Origin: Microbacterium sp. BH-3-3-3
GTDB lineage: Bacteria; Actinomycetota; Actinomycetes; Actinomycetales; Microbacteriaceae
Length of the DNA: 64,000 nucleotides
Direction of reading: 5' to 3'
Assembly (NCBI RefSeq): GCF_001792815.1
Contig: NZ_CP017674.1
Coordinates: 1-64,000 of the forward strand
The notes under the pieces are model-generated. The model searched no databases. It saw only the letters and a program-made list of their open reading frames with translations, and was not told the DNA's origin. The position numbers were made by a program, and so were the translations under genes. This document shows, in pieces, positions 24,711 to 32,185 of this stretch (within the stretch, counting starts at the first letter, position 1; each line of letters opens with the position of its first letter).

Positions 24711-25241
24711 ATGGGGGATGACACCGCACTCACACTCGACGTATCCGTGGGCCACGCTAGCTTTTCAGCGTCCGGCGTCAGCGCCGACGTCTTGAAGGCG
24801 TTCGGCGATTTTCAGTCGCTCCTAGCGAGCGGCATCGAGGCGCAGCAGCCGGAAGACATCGAGGATCGACCGAGGCCCGACGAGCCAGGTTCCGGCGGTA
24901 ATAAAGCCGCCAATGAGGAAGTCGAAGGCGTTGTTCCGCTCACGGAAAAGGTTCCTCTTCGCATCTTCCTCGACTCGAAGAAGCTCCCCCGAGGGAATAC
25001 GGTCCTAGCACTCGGCATTGCGTTATGGGCAAAGCGCTACGTGGGTGTGAATGAGATCGACGCAGAGTCGGCGAAAGTCTACTGGAGGGACTCTGGCCGC
25101 AGAATTCCGGCGAATATCAGTCGCGATTTGGGGGCGGCGGCGACGGAGGGCTGGTTGGAACGTTTGCCGACCAAGGGGCAGTTCAGTGCTACCTCCTACG
25201 GGGAGAGACATTTCGACGGTATCGAAGCTGCGGGCGAGTGA
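24711..25241 (+). CDS. Winged-helix protein, partner of the TIR-like protein
   Basis: A 176-residue acidic protein. Residues 1-80 contain a strand-rich start (DTALTLDVSVGHASFSASG) and a low-complexity Glu/Pro/Gly linker. Residues about 95-170 look like a winged helix ending EGWLERLPTKGQFSATSYGE. The same ending (KRWLAKGPIRGEYRVTPEGG) occurs in the N-terminal domain of the next gene's product. Stop overlaps the next GTG (GTGA). I infer a sensor or regulatory subunit of a two-gene system. ATG 24711 is chosen over an upstream TTG start because it follows the promoter palindrome. Confidence 0.7.
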   Translation: MGDDTALTLDVSVGHASFSASGVSADVLKAFGDFQSLLASGIEAQQPEDIEDRPRPDEPGSGGNKAANEEVEGVVPLTEKVPLRIFLDSKKLPRGNTVLALGIALWAKRYVGVNEIDAESAKVYWRDSGRRIPANISRDLGAAATEGWLERLPTKGQFSATSYGERHFDGIEAAGE

Positions 25242-26095
25242 CGTCGCCAGATAGCGTCGCGCTGCGCATACAGAGACTGGAGTTGCAGAAGCAAGCGCTG
25301 GTACTGGCGCAGCTTGCAGCGGGTCGTTCGCCAGCCAACGTTGTCGCACCCTCGGAAGTGCTGCGTCTTTTTCATGACTTCTCTCTGCCCGCTCCGGCGA
25401 AGATCGCGAACGTCTTCGCGTCTCTCGTGAGCAAGAGGTGGTTGGCGAAGGGGCCAATCCGTGGCGAGTATCGGGTGACGCCCGAAGGTGGGGCGGTAGT
25501 AGCTACGGAGGTGTCGGGCCTCGACTTTGCGTCTCTAATTGCGGAGGCGGGTCGGTCTGCGGCTCCCCTGCTGGGAAGCACCGCATTGGCGCTCGTTCCT
25601 GTTGCGCTGGCGCCACCTGCGCTCGTGGAGCCGCTACGAAGGTTTCTTGACGCGCATCCGTTCGAAACTAATGTGTTCGGTATGACGCGATTTCCTGACG
25701 TGAAGGCGGGCACGGCTGACCCAGTGGGACGCGCCCTTGCGGTCATTCGCGAAGTGTGCGCCTCCAAGGGGTTGGAGTTTCATCTCGCATCAGACAGGGC
25801 CATCAGTGACGACCTTTGGACGAACGTCACGGCCCACATGTGGGCCAGCAGATATGGCGTTGCGCTGTTCGAGGACCGGGTTGATCGCGGCGTTAATCAT
25901 AACTTGCTCATTGAAGTTGGCGCGATGGTGATGACCGGCCGCAGGTGCGCATTGCTGAAGGACGGGTCACTAAAGAACCTGCCCACGGATTTCGTCGGAA
26001 TGATCTATAAGTCGGTGAACTTGGCAGACGAGGACACGGTTCGGGAAACGGTCGCGCAGTGGATTAGTCGGGATTTGGGTATCGGGACCATCTAG
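25238..26095 (+). CDS. Winged-helix / TIR-like nucleotide-processing fusion protein (candidate defence effector)
   Basis: A 285-residue protein. Residues about 18-90 form a winged helix; 95-135 a hydrophobic Ala/Leu/Pro linker; 143-280 a Rossmann-like domain with NVFGMTRFPD, REVCASKGLEFHLASDRAIS, DLWTNVTAHMWASRYGVALFED and NHNLLIEVGAMV, where Glu226 sits in the N-x-N...E-x-G motif. That arrangement resembles TIR-like and nucleoside-deoxyribosyltransferase-like domains used by defence systems to bind or cleave NAD or nucleotides. Family assignment is by motif only. GTG start coupled to the previous gene. Convergent with the RelA/SpoT gene. Confidence 0.68.
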   Translation: MTSPDSVALRIQRLELQKQALVLAQLAAGRSPANVVAPSEVLRLFHDFSLPAPAKIANVFASLVSKRWLAKGPIRGEYRVTPEGGAVVATEVSGLDFASLIAEAGRSAAPLLGSTALALVPVALAPPALVEPLRRFLDAHPFETNVFGMTRFPDVKAGTADPVGRALAVIREVCASKGLEFHLASDRAISDDLWTNVTAHMWASRYGVALFEDRVDRGVNHNLLIEVGAMVMTGRRCALLKDGSLKNLPTDFVGMIYKSVNLADEDTVRETVAQWISRDLGIGTI

Positions 26096-26129
26096 ATCGG
26101 CTGTAAGCATTAGAACCGGGGCGCCCCCT

Positions 26130-27257
26130 TCAACTGTTTCTGCGGGGCTGATCGGCGTCGGAGAAAGCCGCATCGTGGATCCTCTCGAATCTGGTTCTTT
26201 TCGACGCTTTGCGTTCGAGGTAGTCCGTGTAACTGATGTCGCCATCATCTCCTGGGAAGCTGCTCGGCATGACGTTCAAAGAATCCCCTTCTTCCGTCAT
26301 GCGGAGGTGGATGAAGAGATAGTAGAGGCTAATGCCCGGCAAAACTGGGTCGTCGGCGTCACCATCCTCCCAATCTTCCAATAACCAACCGGACGCAAAT
26401 TCCGCCACGCGTTCCCACTGGTCTTCCATGACAGCCGTTACCTCGTCTACCGACTTCAAGCCAACGGACCGCAATTCTTCCGCTCGCGTGGTCGCGTAGA
26501 GTGGCGACGTGTCCGGCGCGAGCTTGCGGTTGGTTCTGCGAGCGATAGCGACGTCGGCCCTTCGCACCGGGCCATCGGTGGAGACCAACGCCACCACAGA
26601 ATCGCGCTCTACGGCGACATCCTTGCCGCCTCTGATGGCTGCGTCCACTTTCGTCGCGTGCCGATTGGCATCTTCGGCTAGCTTGTCAAACTCGTCGTCA
26701 GCCAGCTCTAGAAGTCCAGCCAGACGCGCGAACCGTCTACGTATCTCGCGAGGAACGGCAACCGAGGCTTTGTATCCGAGGTCGTGTTCGATCTCTGCCC
26801 ATGCGTGTTGCAGTATTGATCGGACTTGAATCTCGAAGTAGATGTCCGCGAAGTTTCGCCATTCGGGCAGCGTGGCCCTGTCTTGGCGCAACTTCGCTAC
26901 GAGGTGAACAGAGCGGTAGCCAAACTCGTCATCACTCAGAATCGACGCCTTATCCGTTGAGCGGCCCTCGTCCACGTCGAATGCTGCGTTGAGGGCCTTC
27001 TCGGCTGCGTCAACTTGAGTCGCCAAATGGGTGATGACCCTTATCCCAAGGAGATCGTGCAGGTCTCGGAAGTCGCCGTACTTATCAGGACTTTGTTCGA
27101 TCTTGGCTTTCGCGCTCTGTTCGGTCTTCACACGGCCCGTGACACTGTGGTAGTCAACCGCTGCATCCCGCAAAATCTCCTGTACGAGCTCTTCCACTCT
27201 TTTAGCACGTTCGCGGTGAGGCTGTGAGGCTTCATCATAGTTATTTTGCTGAACCAT
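26130..27257 (-). CDS. RelA/SpoT-domain nucleotide pyrophosphokinase (toxSAS-like)
   Basis: A 375-residue protein. Residues about 15-180 are a (p)ppGpp-synthetase-type domain: GRVKTEQSAKAKIEQSPDKY, then HDLLGIRVITHL with the Mg-binding Asp68, EFGYRSVHLVAKL, and EIQVRSILQHAWAEIEHDLGYK with Glu142. The catalytic motifs look intact. No HD hydrolase, TGS or ACT domain is present. The remaining 195 residues are an uncharacterised helical domain. Such orphan synthetases include toxins that pyrophosphorylate ATP, GTP or tRNA. ATG 27257 has only a weak AGGTC site. Its upstream neighbour encodes a membrane protein. Confidence 0.82.
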   Translation of the reverse strand: MVQQNNYDEASQPHRERAKRVEELVQEILRDAAVDYHSVTGRVKTEQSAKAKIEQSPDKYGDFRDLHDLLGIRVITHLATQVDAAEKALNAAFDVDEGRSTDKASILSDDEFGYRSVHLVAKLRQDRATLPEWRNFADIYFEIQVRSILQHAWAEIEHDLGYKASVAVPREIRRRFARLAGLLELADDEFDKLAEDANRHATKVDAAIRGGKDVAVERDSVVALVSTDGPVRRADVAIARRTNRKLAPDTSPLYATTRAEELRSVGLKSVDEVTAVMEDQWERVAEFASGWLLEDWEDGDADDPVLPGISLYYLFIHLRMTEEGDSLNVMPSSFPGDDGDISYTDYLERKASKRTRFERIHDAAFSDADQPRRNS

Positions 27258-27318
27258 TGAATGTCTTTTGACCTGCGTTGTCTGGCAATTAGAGGTTTTT
27301 GGCGTATTGGCGTTTGAT

Positions 27319-28392
27319 TTACGGCTGCCAAGTCGTTATGTCGTCGATTGCACCGGGCGTGTCGATCTTCGGGATCCAGTCGGCATCTGGGTAAGAGACC
27401 AACCGATTCTTGGGCGTAGTTCTGATCTCGTTTGCAGATTTCCGTGTCAGGACCGCAGCAGTGATAACAAAACTGAGGCCCGACTGCTCGTCGGTCCCAA
27501 GCTTCGCCCTGCATATCCAGTCACTGCCCGATACTTCACACTGACCCCGAGGCGTCACCCCGCTGAAGCCGTCCGTAGCTTGCGAGAACGCCCAAACCTC
27601 GTCGTCTTCATGGAGATGCTGAACGGTACCGGTGGCCTCAAAAACTGTTCCGTCGGTCCAGGTGACATCGTCAAGATGCAGTTCTGTATTCGCAGCTCCG
27701 AGAGTCCATCCATTTGCTGCCCAGACCGCTCCCAATATCGCCACGAGCAGTCCGCTCCCGACAGCAATGACGAACGCCATCGTGTGGTCTCGCCACGTCT
27801 GCTTCCACCAAGATGCGGCTGGCTGAACGGGGCTCTCCGTGGACATGGAGGAGAAGTCCCCAGTTGTGATCTGGTTGCCACTGCCGATCGCCCCTACGTT
27901 GACAGGGCCGTGAAAGTAGTTGGTCTGGCTAGCGGGAACCGGAGTGTGCTCGGGTGCCGTCGACACCCATTCATCAATCTGGTCCAGCTCCTGCTGTACC
28001 TGTGACTTCACCCCCATCAAGAGGAGCTTCTCGCTGGACTCGATGTCGACATCCAGCTGCCGAGGGGTTCCTTCGGCGGTGAAACGCAGCCACACCTTGG
28101 TCCTGATCTTTTCCTGCCGTGCCCTCGAGTCCGGCGCTACTGCGGAGATGGAAACAGATACACGGTCGGGCTTGAGGTGGTTCAAGCGAAGGGCATCCTG
28201 CACCTCAGCCGTGGTTGTGCGGGAGAGCGTAGATCCGTCGACATCGGATAGACGGAACGCTGATACGGAGATGTTCGTGTCAGGGATGACCAATAGTCGC
28301 TTCAGGTAGGCGACCATGTGGTCCAGCTCACGCCAGCCGGATGCCTTGTCGTGGAGCTCGGCGTTCAGCTCGCTCCGGAAGTTATCTGTCAA
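27319..28392 (-). CDS. Single-pass membrane protein beside the RelA/SpoT gene
   Basis: A 357-residue protein. The cytoplasmic N-terminal part (1-145) is alpha/beta with charged helices; a Gly/Asn motif NYFHGPVNVGAIGSGNQITT (159-178) follows; one transmembrane helix spans about 205-226; the exported C-terminal part (230-357) is beta-rich and has two Cys (GQCEVSGSDWICRA) that could form a disulfide. Family not recognised. TTG start at 28392 with AGAGG upstream. It precedes the RelA/SpoT gene by 61 nt, probably the same transcript, so it may sense or restrain that enzyme. Confidence 0.7.
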   Translation of the reverse strand: MTDNFRSELNAELHDKASGWRELDHMVAYLKRLLVIPDTNISVSAFRLSDVDGSTLSRTTTAEVQDALRLNHLKPDRVSVSISAVAPDSRARQEKIRTKVWLRFTAEGTPRQLDVDIESSEKLLLMGVKSQVQQELDQIDEWVSTAPEHTPVPASQTNYFHGPVNVGAIGSGNQITTGDFSSMSTESPVQPAASWWKQTWRDHTMAFVIAVGSGLLVAILGAVWAANGWTLGAANTELHLDDVTWTDGTVFEATGTVQHLHEDDEVWAFSQATDGFSGVTPRGQCEVSGSDWICRAKLGTDEQSGLSFVITAAVLTRKSANEIRTTPKNRLVSYPDADWIPKIDTPGAIDDITTWQP

Positions 28393-28582
28393 CCTCGACC
28401 TCTTCTACCAAGCATTTCTCGCACCCTACCGTCAGCCGCGTAGTCGATGCCCGCGCGTTGCTCGTGCCTTCCGCATCTGTGATTGCGAAGTGTTACGAAA
28501 CGCCCCGGTCAGCTAGGCCGCGCTGCGATGACGTGTCCAGCATCGAAGGCAACTGAATCGGGACGGGTGTCTATCGAAGCGC

Positions 28583-28987
28583 TCAGAACGGGTCTTCGCC
28601 GATGAGGCCGTCGAGCCCATCGAGAAGAGACTTTGCTTTCTGGGGTGCGCCGGTCACAGCCCGTTGCACGTAGGGGTACAGCTCGGCAATGATCTGCGAG
28701 GCTCGGGCGTCGGTGGATTGTTCCCAATCGTCTCCGTAGGGAACGGTTGTAAAGTCAGCGAGCTTCGCGCCATCAGGCTCGCCGACTGTGAGGATGTACG
28801 GGAACTGCTCGTCGCCATCCTTCGTGCGCAGCCGGTAGGTGGCATTCCCGGCCACAGTAGTGGTGTACCCGCGCTTCGTGTCCGGGTCGAAGAGGTGGTC
28901 GCTACCAGTCCAGCGCAGCAGACCACGCAACGTTGCCTGCTGCAATTTGATTGCAAATGCCAGCCACTCGTCGTCGGTGAATTGCAT
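28583..28987 (-). CDS. Hypothetical soluble protein of the element's cargo
   Basis: A 134-residue protein, MQFTDDEWLAFAIKLQQATL ... GLLRWTGSDHLFDPDTKRGY, with a central beta segment (AGNATYRLRTKDGDEQFPYI) and a helical end. No recognised family. ATG 28987 is chosen because AAGGAG lies at ideal spacing; that Shine-Dalgarno is inside the last codons of the upstream membrane protein gene, so the two are coupled. Confidence 0.65.
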   Translation of the reverse strand: MQFTDDEWLAFAIKLQQATLRGLLRWTGSDHLFDPDTKRGYTTTVAGNATYRLRTKDGDEQFPYILTVGEPDGAKLADFTTVPYGDDWEQSTDARASQIIAELYPYVQRAVTGAPQKAKSLLDGLDGLIGEDPF

Positions 28988-28989
28988 GG

Positions 28990-29517
28990 TCACTCCTTGT
29001 CCAAGGCGTACTTCTGAGCAGTGACGAAGTCCAGCAGCGAATGCGATAGGTCCGTCAGAGGTTCAAGAAGCTCACCGGTGTAAGTTCGCACCTTCGGGTT
29101 GGATCTTCGTGCGATGTCTGCCTTCGCGATCGAGGCGAGCTTGCTGGTCGTTTCGAGCTGAGAGATTATGTCGGCTGAGACAATAGGCGCGCCGTCCTCA
29201 CGTGCGAGAGTTCCTCCCCGGCGCATTGCCTCCGAGAGTTCGACCAAGGCGAACTTCGCCACTTCGGGGTTGTTGGTCTCAGTTGCGCTGACGACGTGGC
29301 TGACCGCCTGTCGTACCGACGTGAACTCGTGCACGATGTCGACTGCCAAGAGCTTCGCACGAGTAGTGGCCACAGCATCTTTCGCAGCTTCGGCTGCCGT
29401 TGTTGCCTTCCGCGCTTGAGCCCAGGCCTGGTATATGCCAAAACCTGTCGCGACGAACCCGATCACGGTAAGTGCGGCCATGACCCAGTCGAGCCAGGTA
29501 ATGCCGTTCACTCCCAT
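28990..29517 (-). CDS. Membrane-anchored coiled-coil protein of the element's cargo
   Basis: A 175-residue protein. One N-terminal transmembrane helix (about 7-29, LDWVMAALTVIGFVATGFGI) is followed by an Ala-rich coiled coil (QARKATTAAEAAKDAVATTR) and a helical cytoplasmic region. The architecture resembles DUF4760-type proteins seen near defence genes, but I cannot confirm membership. ATG 29517 gives the helix at the very N-terminus. Paired with the downstream 134-residue protein. Last gene before the right attachment site and divergent from the comM remnant. Confidence 0.65.
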   Translation of the reverse strand: MGVNGITWLDWVMAALTVIGFVATGFGIYQAWAQARKATTAAEAAKDAVATTRAKLLAVDIVHEFTSVRQAVSHVVSATETNNPEVAKFALVELSEAMRRGGTLAREDGAPIVSADIISQLETTSKLASIAKADIARRSNPKVRTYTGELLEPLTDLSHSLLDFVTAQKYALDKE

Positions 29518-29567
29518 GGGCCGATCATAGGGGAACGTCACTTTCGCGCTGTCCAATCAAACGCCGG

Positions 29568-30905
29568 GTGGACACCGCCATGACACAGAAGCGTCGAAGG
29601 CAAACATGCCCAATTGCAACTGTTGTGGTGGCCATCGCCGTGGCCGCACTGGCGACGACCACGCGCATGGATGCCGCCCGCGTCGCCGCCACCGTGCACA
29701 TCGGCGAGCTGGGACTCGACGGGCGGCTGCGCCCGGTGCCGGGCATTCTGCCCGCGGTGGTCGCGGCCCGCAGGGCGGGCCACGCACGGGTCGTGGTCCC
29801 CGCTGCGAATGCCGCCGAAGCCGCCCTCGTCGAGGGGGTCGAGGTGTTCGCCGCCACTTGCCTGGCCGAGGTCGTGCGCTGGCACGGAGGGGCGACCGAC
29901 GCCGTGGAGCTGGACCCCGTCACGGCTCCGACGGTCGACGAATCCTCCGATGAGAGCCACGAACTCGCCGACGTCGTCGGGCAGGCCGATGCCGTCGACG
30001 CGCTCGTCGTGGCGGCGGCCGGCGGCCACCACATGCTGATGAGCGGGCCCCCGGGCGCGGGCAAGACCATGCTGGCGCGTCGGCTCCCCGGCATCCTGCC
30101 CCCGCTCGACGACGACGCCGCGCTGTCGGTGGCCTCGGTGCGCTCCCTGTCGGGCGAGACGGTGACCCGGTTGTCGCGGACGCCGCCGTTCGAGAGCCCT
30201 CATCACGGCGCGACGGCCGCCGCCCTGATCGGGGGAGGGTCGGGCGTGGTACGCCCGGGCGCCATCGCCCGCGCCAGCGACGGGGTGCTGTTCCTCGACG
30301 AGGGTGGTGAGTTCCCGGCGGCGGTCCTCGACGCCCTGCGCCAACCGCTCGAGAGCGGCGTCATCCAGGTGCACCGATCGGGGGTAGCCGCAACCTATCC
30401 CGCGCGTTTCCAACTCGTGGTCGCGACGAACCCCTGCCCGTGCGGTCAGTACGGGGTGGCCGGGGGAAGGTGCGAGTGCGCCCCGCAGGCGATCCGGCGG
30501 TACACGCGTCGACTGTCGGGTCCCCTCCTCGACCGGATCGACATCGACCTGCGCCTCCAACGCGTATCGGCCGCGCGACGCGAGAGCGACACGCGGACGG
30601 TGACCACCGCGCACGCGCGCGAGACCGTCGCGCGGGCACGAGAACACGCGGCGGTCCGGTGGGCCGCGACGCCGTGGCGTCGAAACGCCGACGTGCCGGG
30701 GACCTGGTTGCGCGGCCCCGCGGCACCGTCGCCCGCCGTGCTGAGTCCGCTCGACTCGGCACTGCGGCGTGGGGCGCTGACCCTGCGTGGCTACGACCGG
30801 CTGCTGCGGGTGGCGTGGACCGTCGCGGACATCGCCGGTCATGAGCGGCTGCAGCCCGACGACGTGGGTCGAGCGCTGTACCTGCGGCGGGGGATGAGCG
30901 CGTGA
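29568..30905 (+). pseudogene. comM: comM 3' fragment with element-derived N-terminus
   Basis: From 29628 the frame is genuine ComM: AIAVAALATTT, HIGELGLDGRLRPVPG, then the AAA+ domain with Walker A GPPGAGKTML, VLFLDEGGEFP, ATNPCPCGQYG and LDRIDIDLRLQ, and the C-terminal Mg-chelatase region. The in-frame segment 29568-29627 comes from the element and offers GTG (29568) and ATG (29580) starts, so a 425-445-residue truncated ATPase lacking the first Lon-like segment could be made. No clear RBS is seen. The stop overlaps the dprA GTG. Confidence 0.9.
29605..29630 (+). other. attR of the element
   Basis: Crossover GT at 29628-29629. The left part (from CATG at 29605) is the element's attP half-arm; to the right comM resumes. 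Joined to attL's element half it gives an approximately 48-bp attP with CATG at both ends and the GT at its centre. Confidence 0.75.
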
Positions 30906-32053
30906 ACCTCCCCGATCTCGAGGCACCGGCCGCGCGCCGCGCCCTCCGCGGGCTTCGGCGCGCCGAGGGCGACGAGGGCTCGGCCTACGCCCGCGCGATC
31001 TGGAGCGTTCTGCTCGAGCCCGGCGACGGGGTGGCCGGGGCCCTGATCGCGGCGCACGGGCCGGTCGACGCACTCCGTCTGGTCTCGCGCGGCGAGGGGG
31101 CGGAACTCGCGGAGGCGCGCGCACGGTGGATGCCGCGCCTGCAGCCCGGTTCGATCACCGCCGCGCTGGAGTCGGCACGTCGGGCGGCGGTCGACCTCGT
31201 CGTGCCGGGCGACGAGGACTGGCCGGTGAAGCTCGACGACCTCGGTGCCCATGCCCCGGTGGCCCTGTGGCGGCGGGGCCGATCTGCGGCTCCCGTCGGG
31301 CCCGTGGTCGCCCTCGTCGGGGCGCGCGCCTCGACGGCCTACGGCGAGGGGATCGCTGCCGACCTCGCCGCCGAGCTCGCTGCGGACGGCGTCACGGTGG
31401 TGTCGGGAGCGGCGTACGGAATCGACGGCGCGGCCCACCGCGCCGCGTTGAGCACCGCGGGAACGACGAGCGCCTTCCTCGCCGGAGGCGTCGACCGTTC
31501 GTACCCGCGCGGGCACGAAGCCCTGCTGACAACGATCGCCGCGTCGGGTGGGGTGTGGAGCGAGACGCCGTGCGGAGCCGCACCGACCAAATGGAGGTTT
31601 CTCGCGAGGAACAGGCTGATCGCGGGGTTCGCCGATGCGGTGGTCATCGTCGAGGCCGGGTGGCGCAGCGGCTCGCTCAACACGGCTGCACACGCGGCGA
31701 CGCTCGGCCGCGCCCTGGGGGCGGTACCCGGGCCGGTGACGAGTGCGGCCTCGGCCGGCTGCCACCGCATCCTGCGCGAGTACGACGGCGTGTGCGTGAC
31801 CTCGGCTGCCGACGTGCGCGAGATGCTCGGCGGCGCGGGAGCGGGCACATCGGTCGACGACGGGCGTACCGACGAGAGCACCCGGATCATGGACGCCCTC
31901 TCCGCGCGGTCGGCTCGACCGACCAACGAGGTCGCGCGGCGGAGTGGGCTGGCGCCCTCGCACGCCGTCGTGCTGTTGGGCTTCGCCGAGCTCGAGGGGC
32001 GGGCGATGCGCGACAGCGAGGGGGACTGGCTCCTGCGGCACGGCGCGCGATGA
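30902..32053 (+). CDS. dprA: DNA-processing protein DprA
   Basis: Protects incoming single-stranded DNA and loads RecA in natural transformation. The 383-residue protein has the Rossmann domain VVALVGARASTAYGEG, VVSGAAYGIDGAAHRAAL and RNRLIAGFADAVVIVEAG, and a C-terminal winged helix (ALSARSARPTNEVARRSGLA). Its GTG start overlaps the comM stop, so its translation was coupled to intact comM and now depends on the element-proximal remnant. Confidence 0.94.
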   Translation: MNLPDLEAPAARRALRGLRRAEGDEGSAYARAIWSVLLEPGDGVAGALIAAHGPVDALRLVSRGEGAELAEARARWMPRLQPGSITAALESARRAAVDLVVPGDEDWPVKLDDLGAHAPVALWRRGRSAAPVGPVVALVGARASTAYGEGIAADLAAELAADGVTVVSGAAYGIDGAAHRAALSTAGTTSAFLAGGVDRSYPRGHEALLTTIAASGGVWSETPCGAAPTKWRFLARNRLIAGFADAVVIVEAGWRSGSLNTAAHAATLGRALGAVPGPVTSAASAGCHRILREYDGVCVTSAADVREMLGGAGAGTSVDDGRTDESTRIMDALSARSARPTNEVARRSGLAPSHAVVLLGFAELEGRAMRDSEGDWLLRHGAR

Positions 32054-32185
32054 GAGGGATGGCGGCGGGGTGCCCGATGCTCGGCGCGTGGCCGCGTGAG
32101 CGCCTTCGGTCGTCCGCTCGATGCGATCGCGGGCGGACTGCGCGTCGTGCCGGGCTCCGCCGTGTGTGGCGGGCAGGGTGGAGCC

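Larger units (their letters stand above)
17513..29629 (+). mobile_element. 12.1-kb integrated element in comM (serine-integrase type, satellite-like)
   Basis: Boundaries come from the split comM frame. Left flank ends ...GGTTCGAC-GT and right flank resumes GT-GGCCATCGCC. Joined, they read GSGFDVAIAVAALAT, the expected ComM sequence. The element carries an integrase, replication module, WhiB-like regulator, SOS-controlled resolvase and cargo genes, with no virion or conjugation genes. Codon use is visibly less GC-biased than in the flanks, especially from 24.6 to 29.5 kb. Phage satellite, small integrative mobilizable element or degraded prophage are the alternatives. I favour satellite-like. 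Confidence 0.88.

Noticed and set aside
24711..28392. Calling the cargo a CBASS or Thoeris system
   Set aside because: No CD-NTase, SIR2 or SLOG-domain partner is visible. The RelA/SpoT protein is a different nucleotidyl-transfer family, and the TIR-like protein is paired with a winged-helix protein instead.
17513..29629. Element as a conjugative element
   Set aside because: No relaxase, FtsK/TraB-type translocase or type IV secretion gene was found on either strand.
17513..29629. Integration at a tRNA gene
   Set aside because: No tRNA-like sequence is present at either boundary; the comM frame accounts fully for the flanks.
29568..30905. Treating the right comM fragment as an intact gene with its own N-terminus
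   Set aside because: Its first 20 codons are element DNA, and the missing 83 codons of ComM are found exactly at the left end of the element.
32054..32185. Extending xerC upstream to 32096
   Set aside because: The extra 30 residues are Gly/Ala/Arg-rich and unlike XerC N-termini, while GTG 32186 has a good ribosome-binding site and the canonical start.
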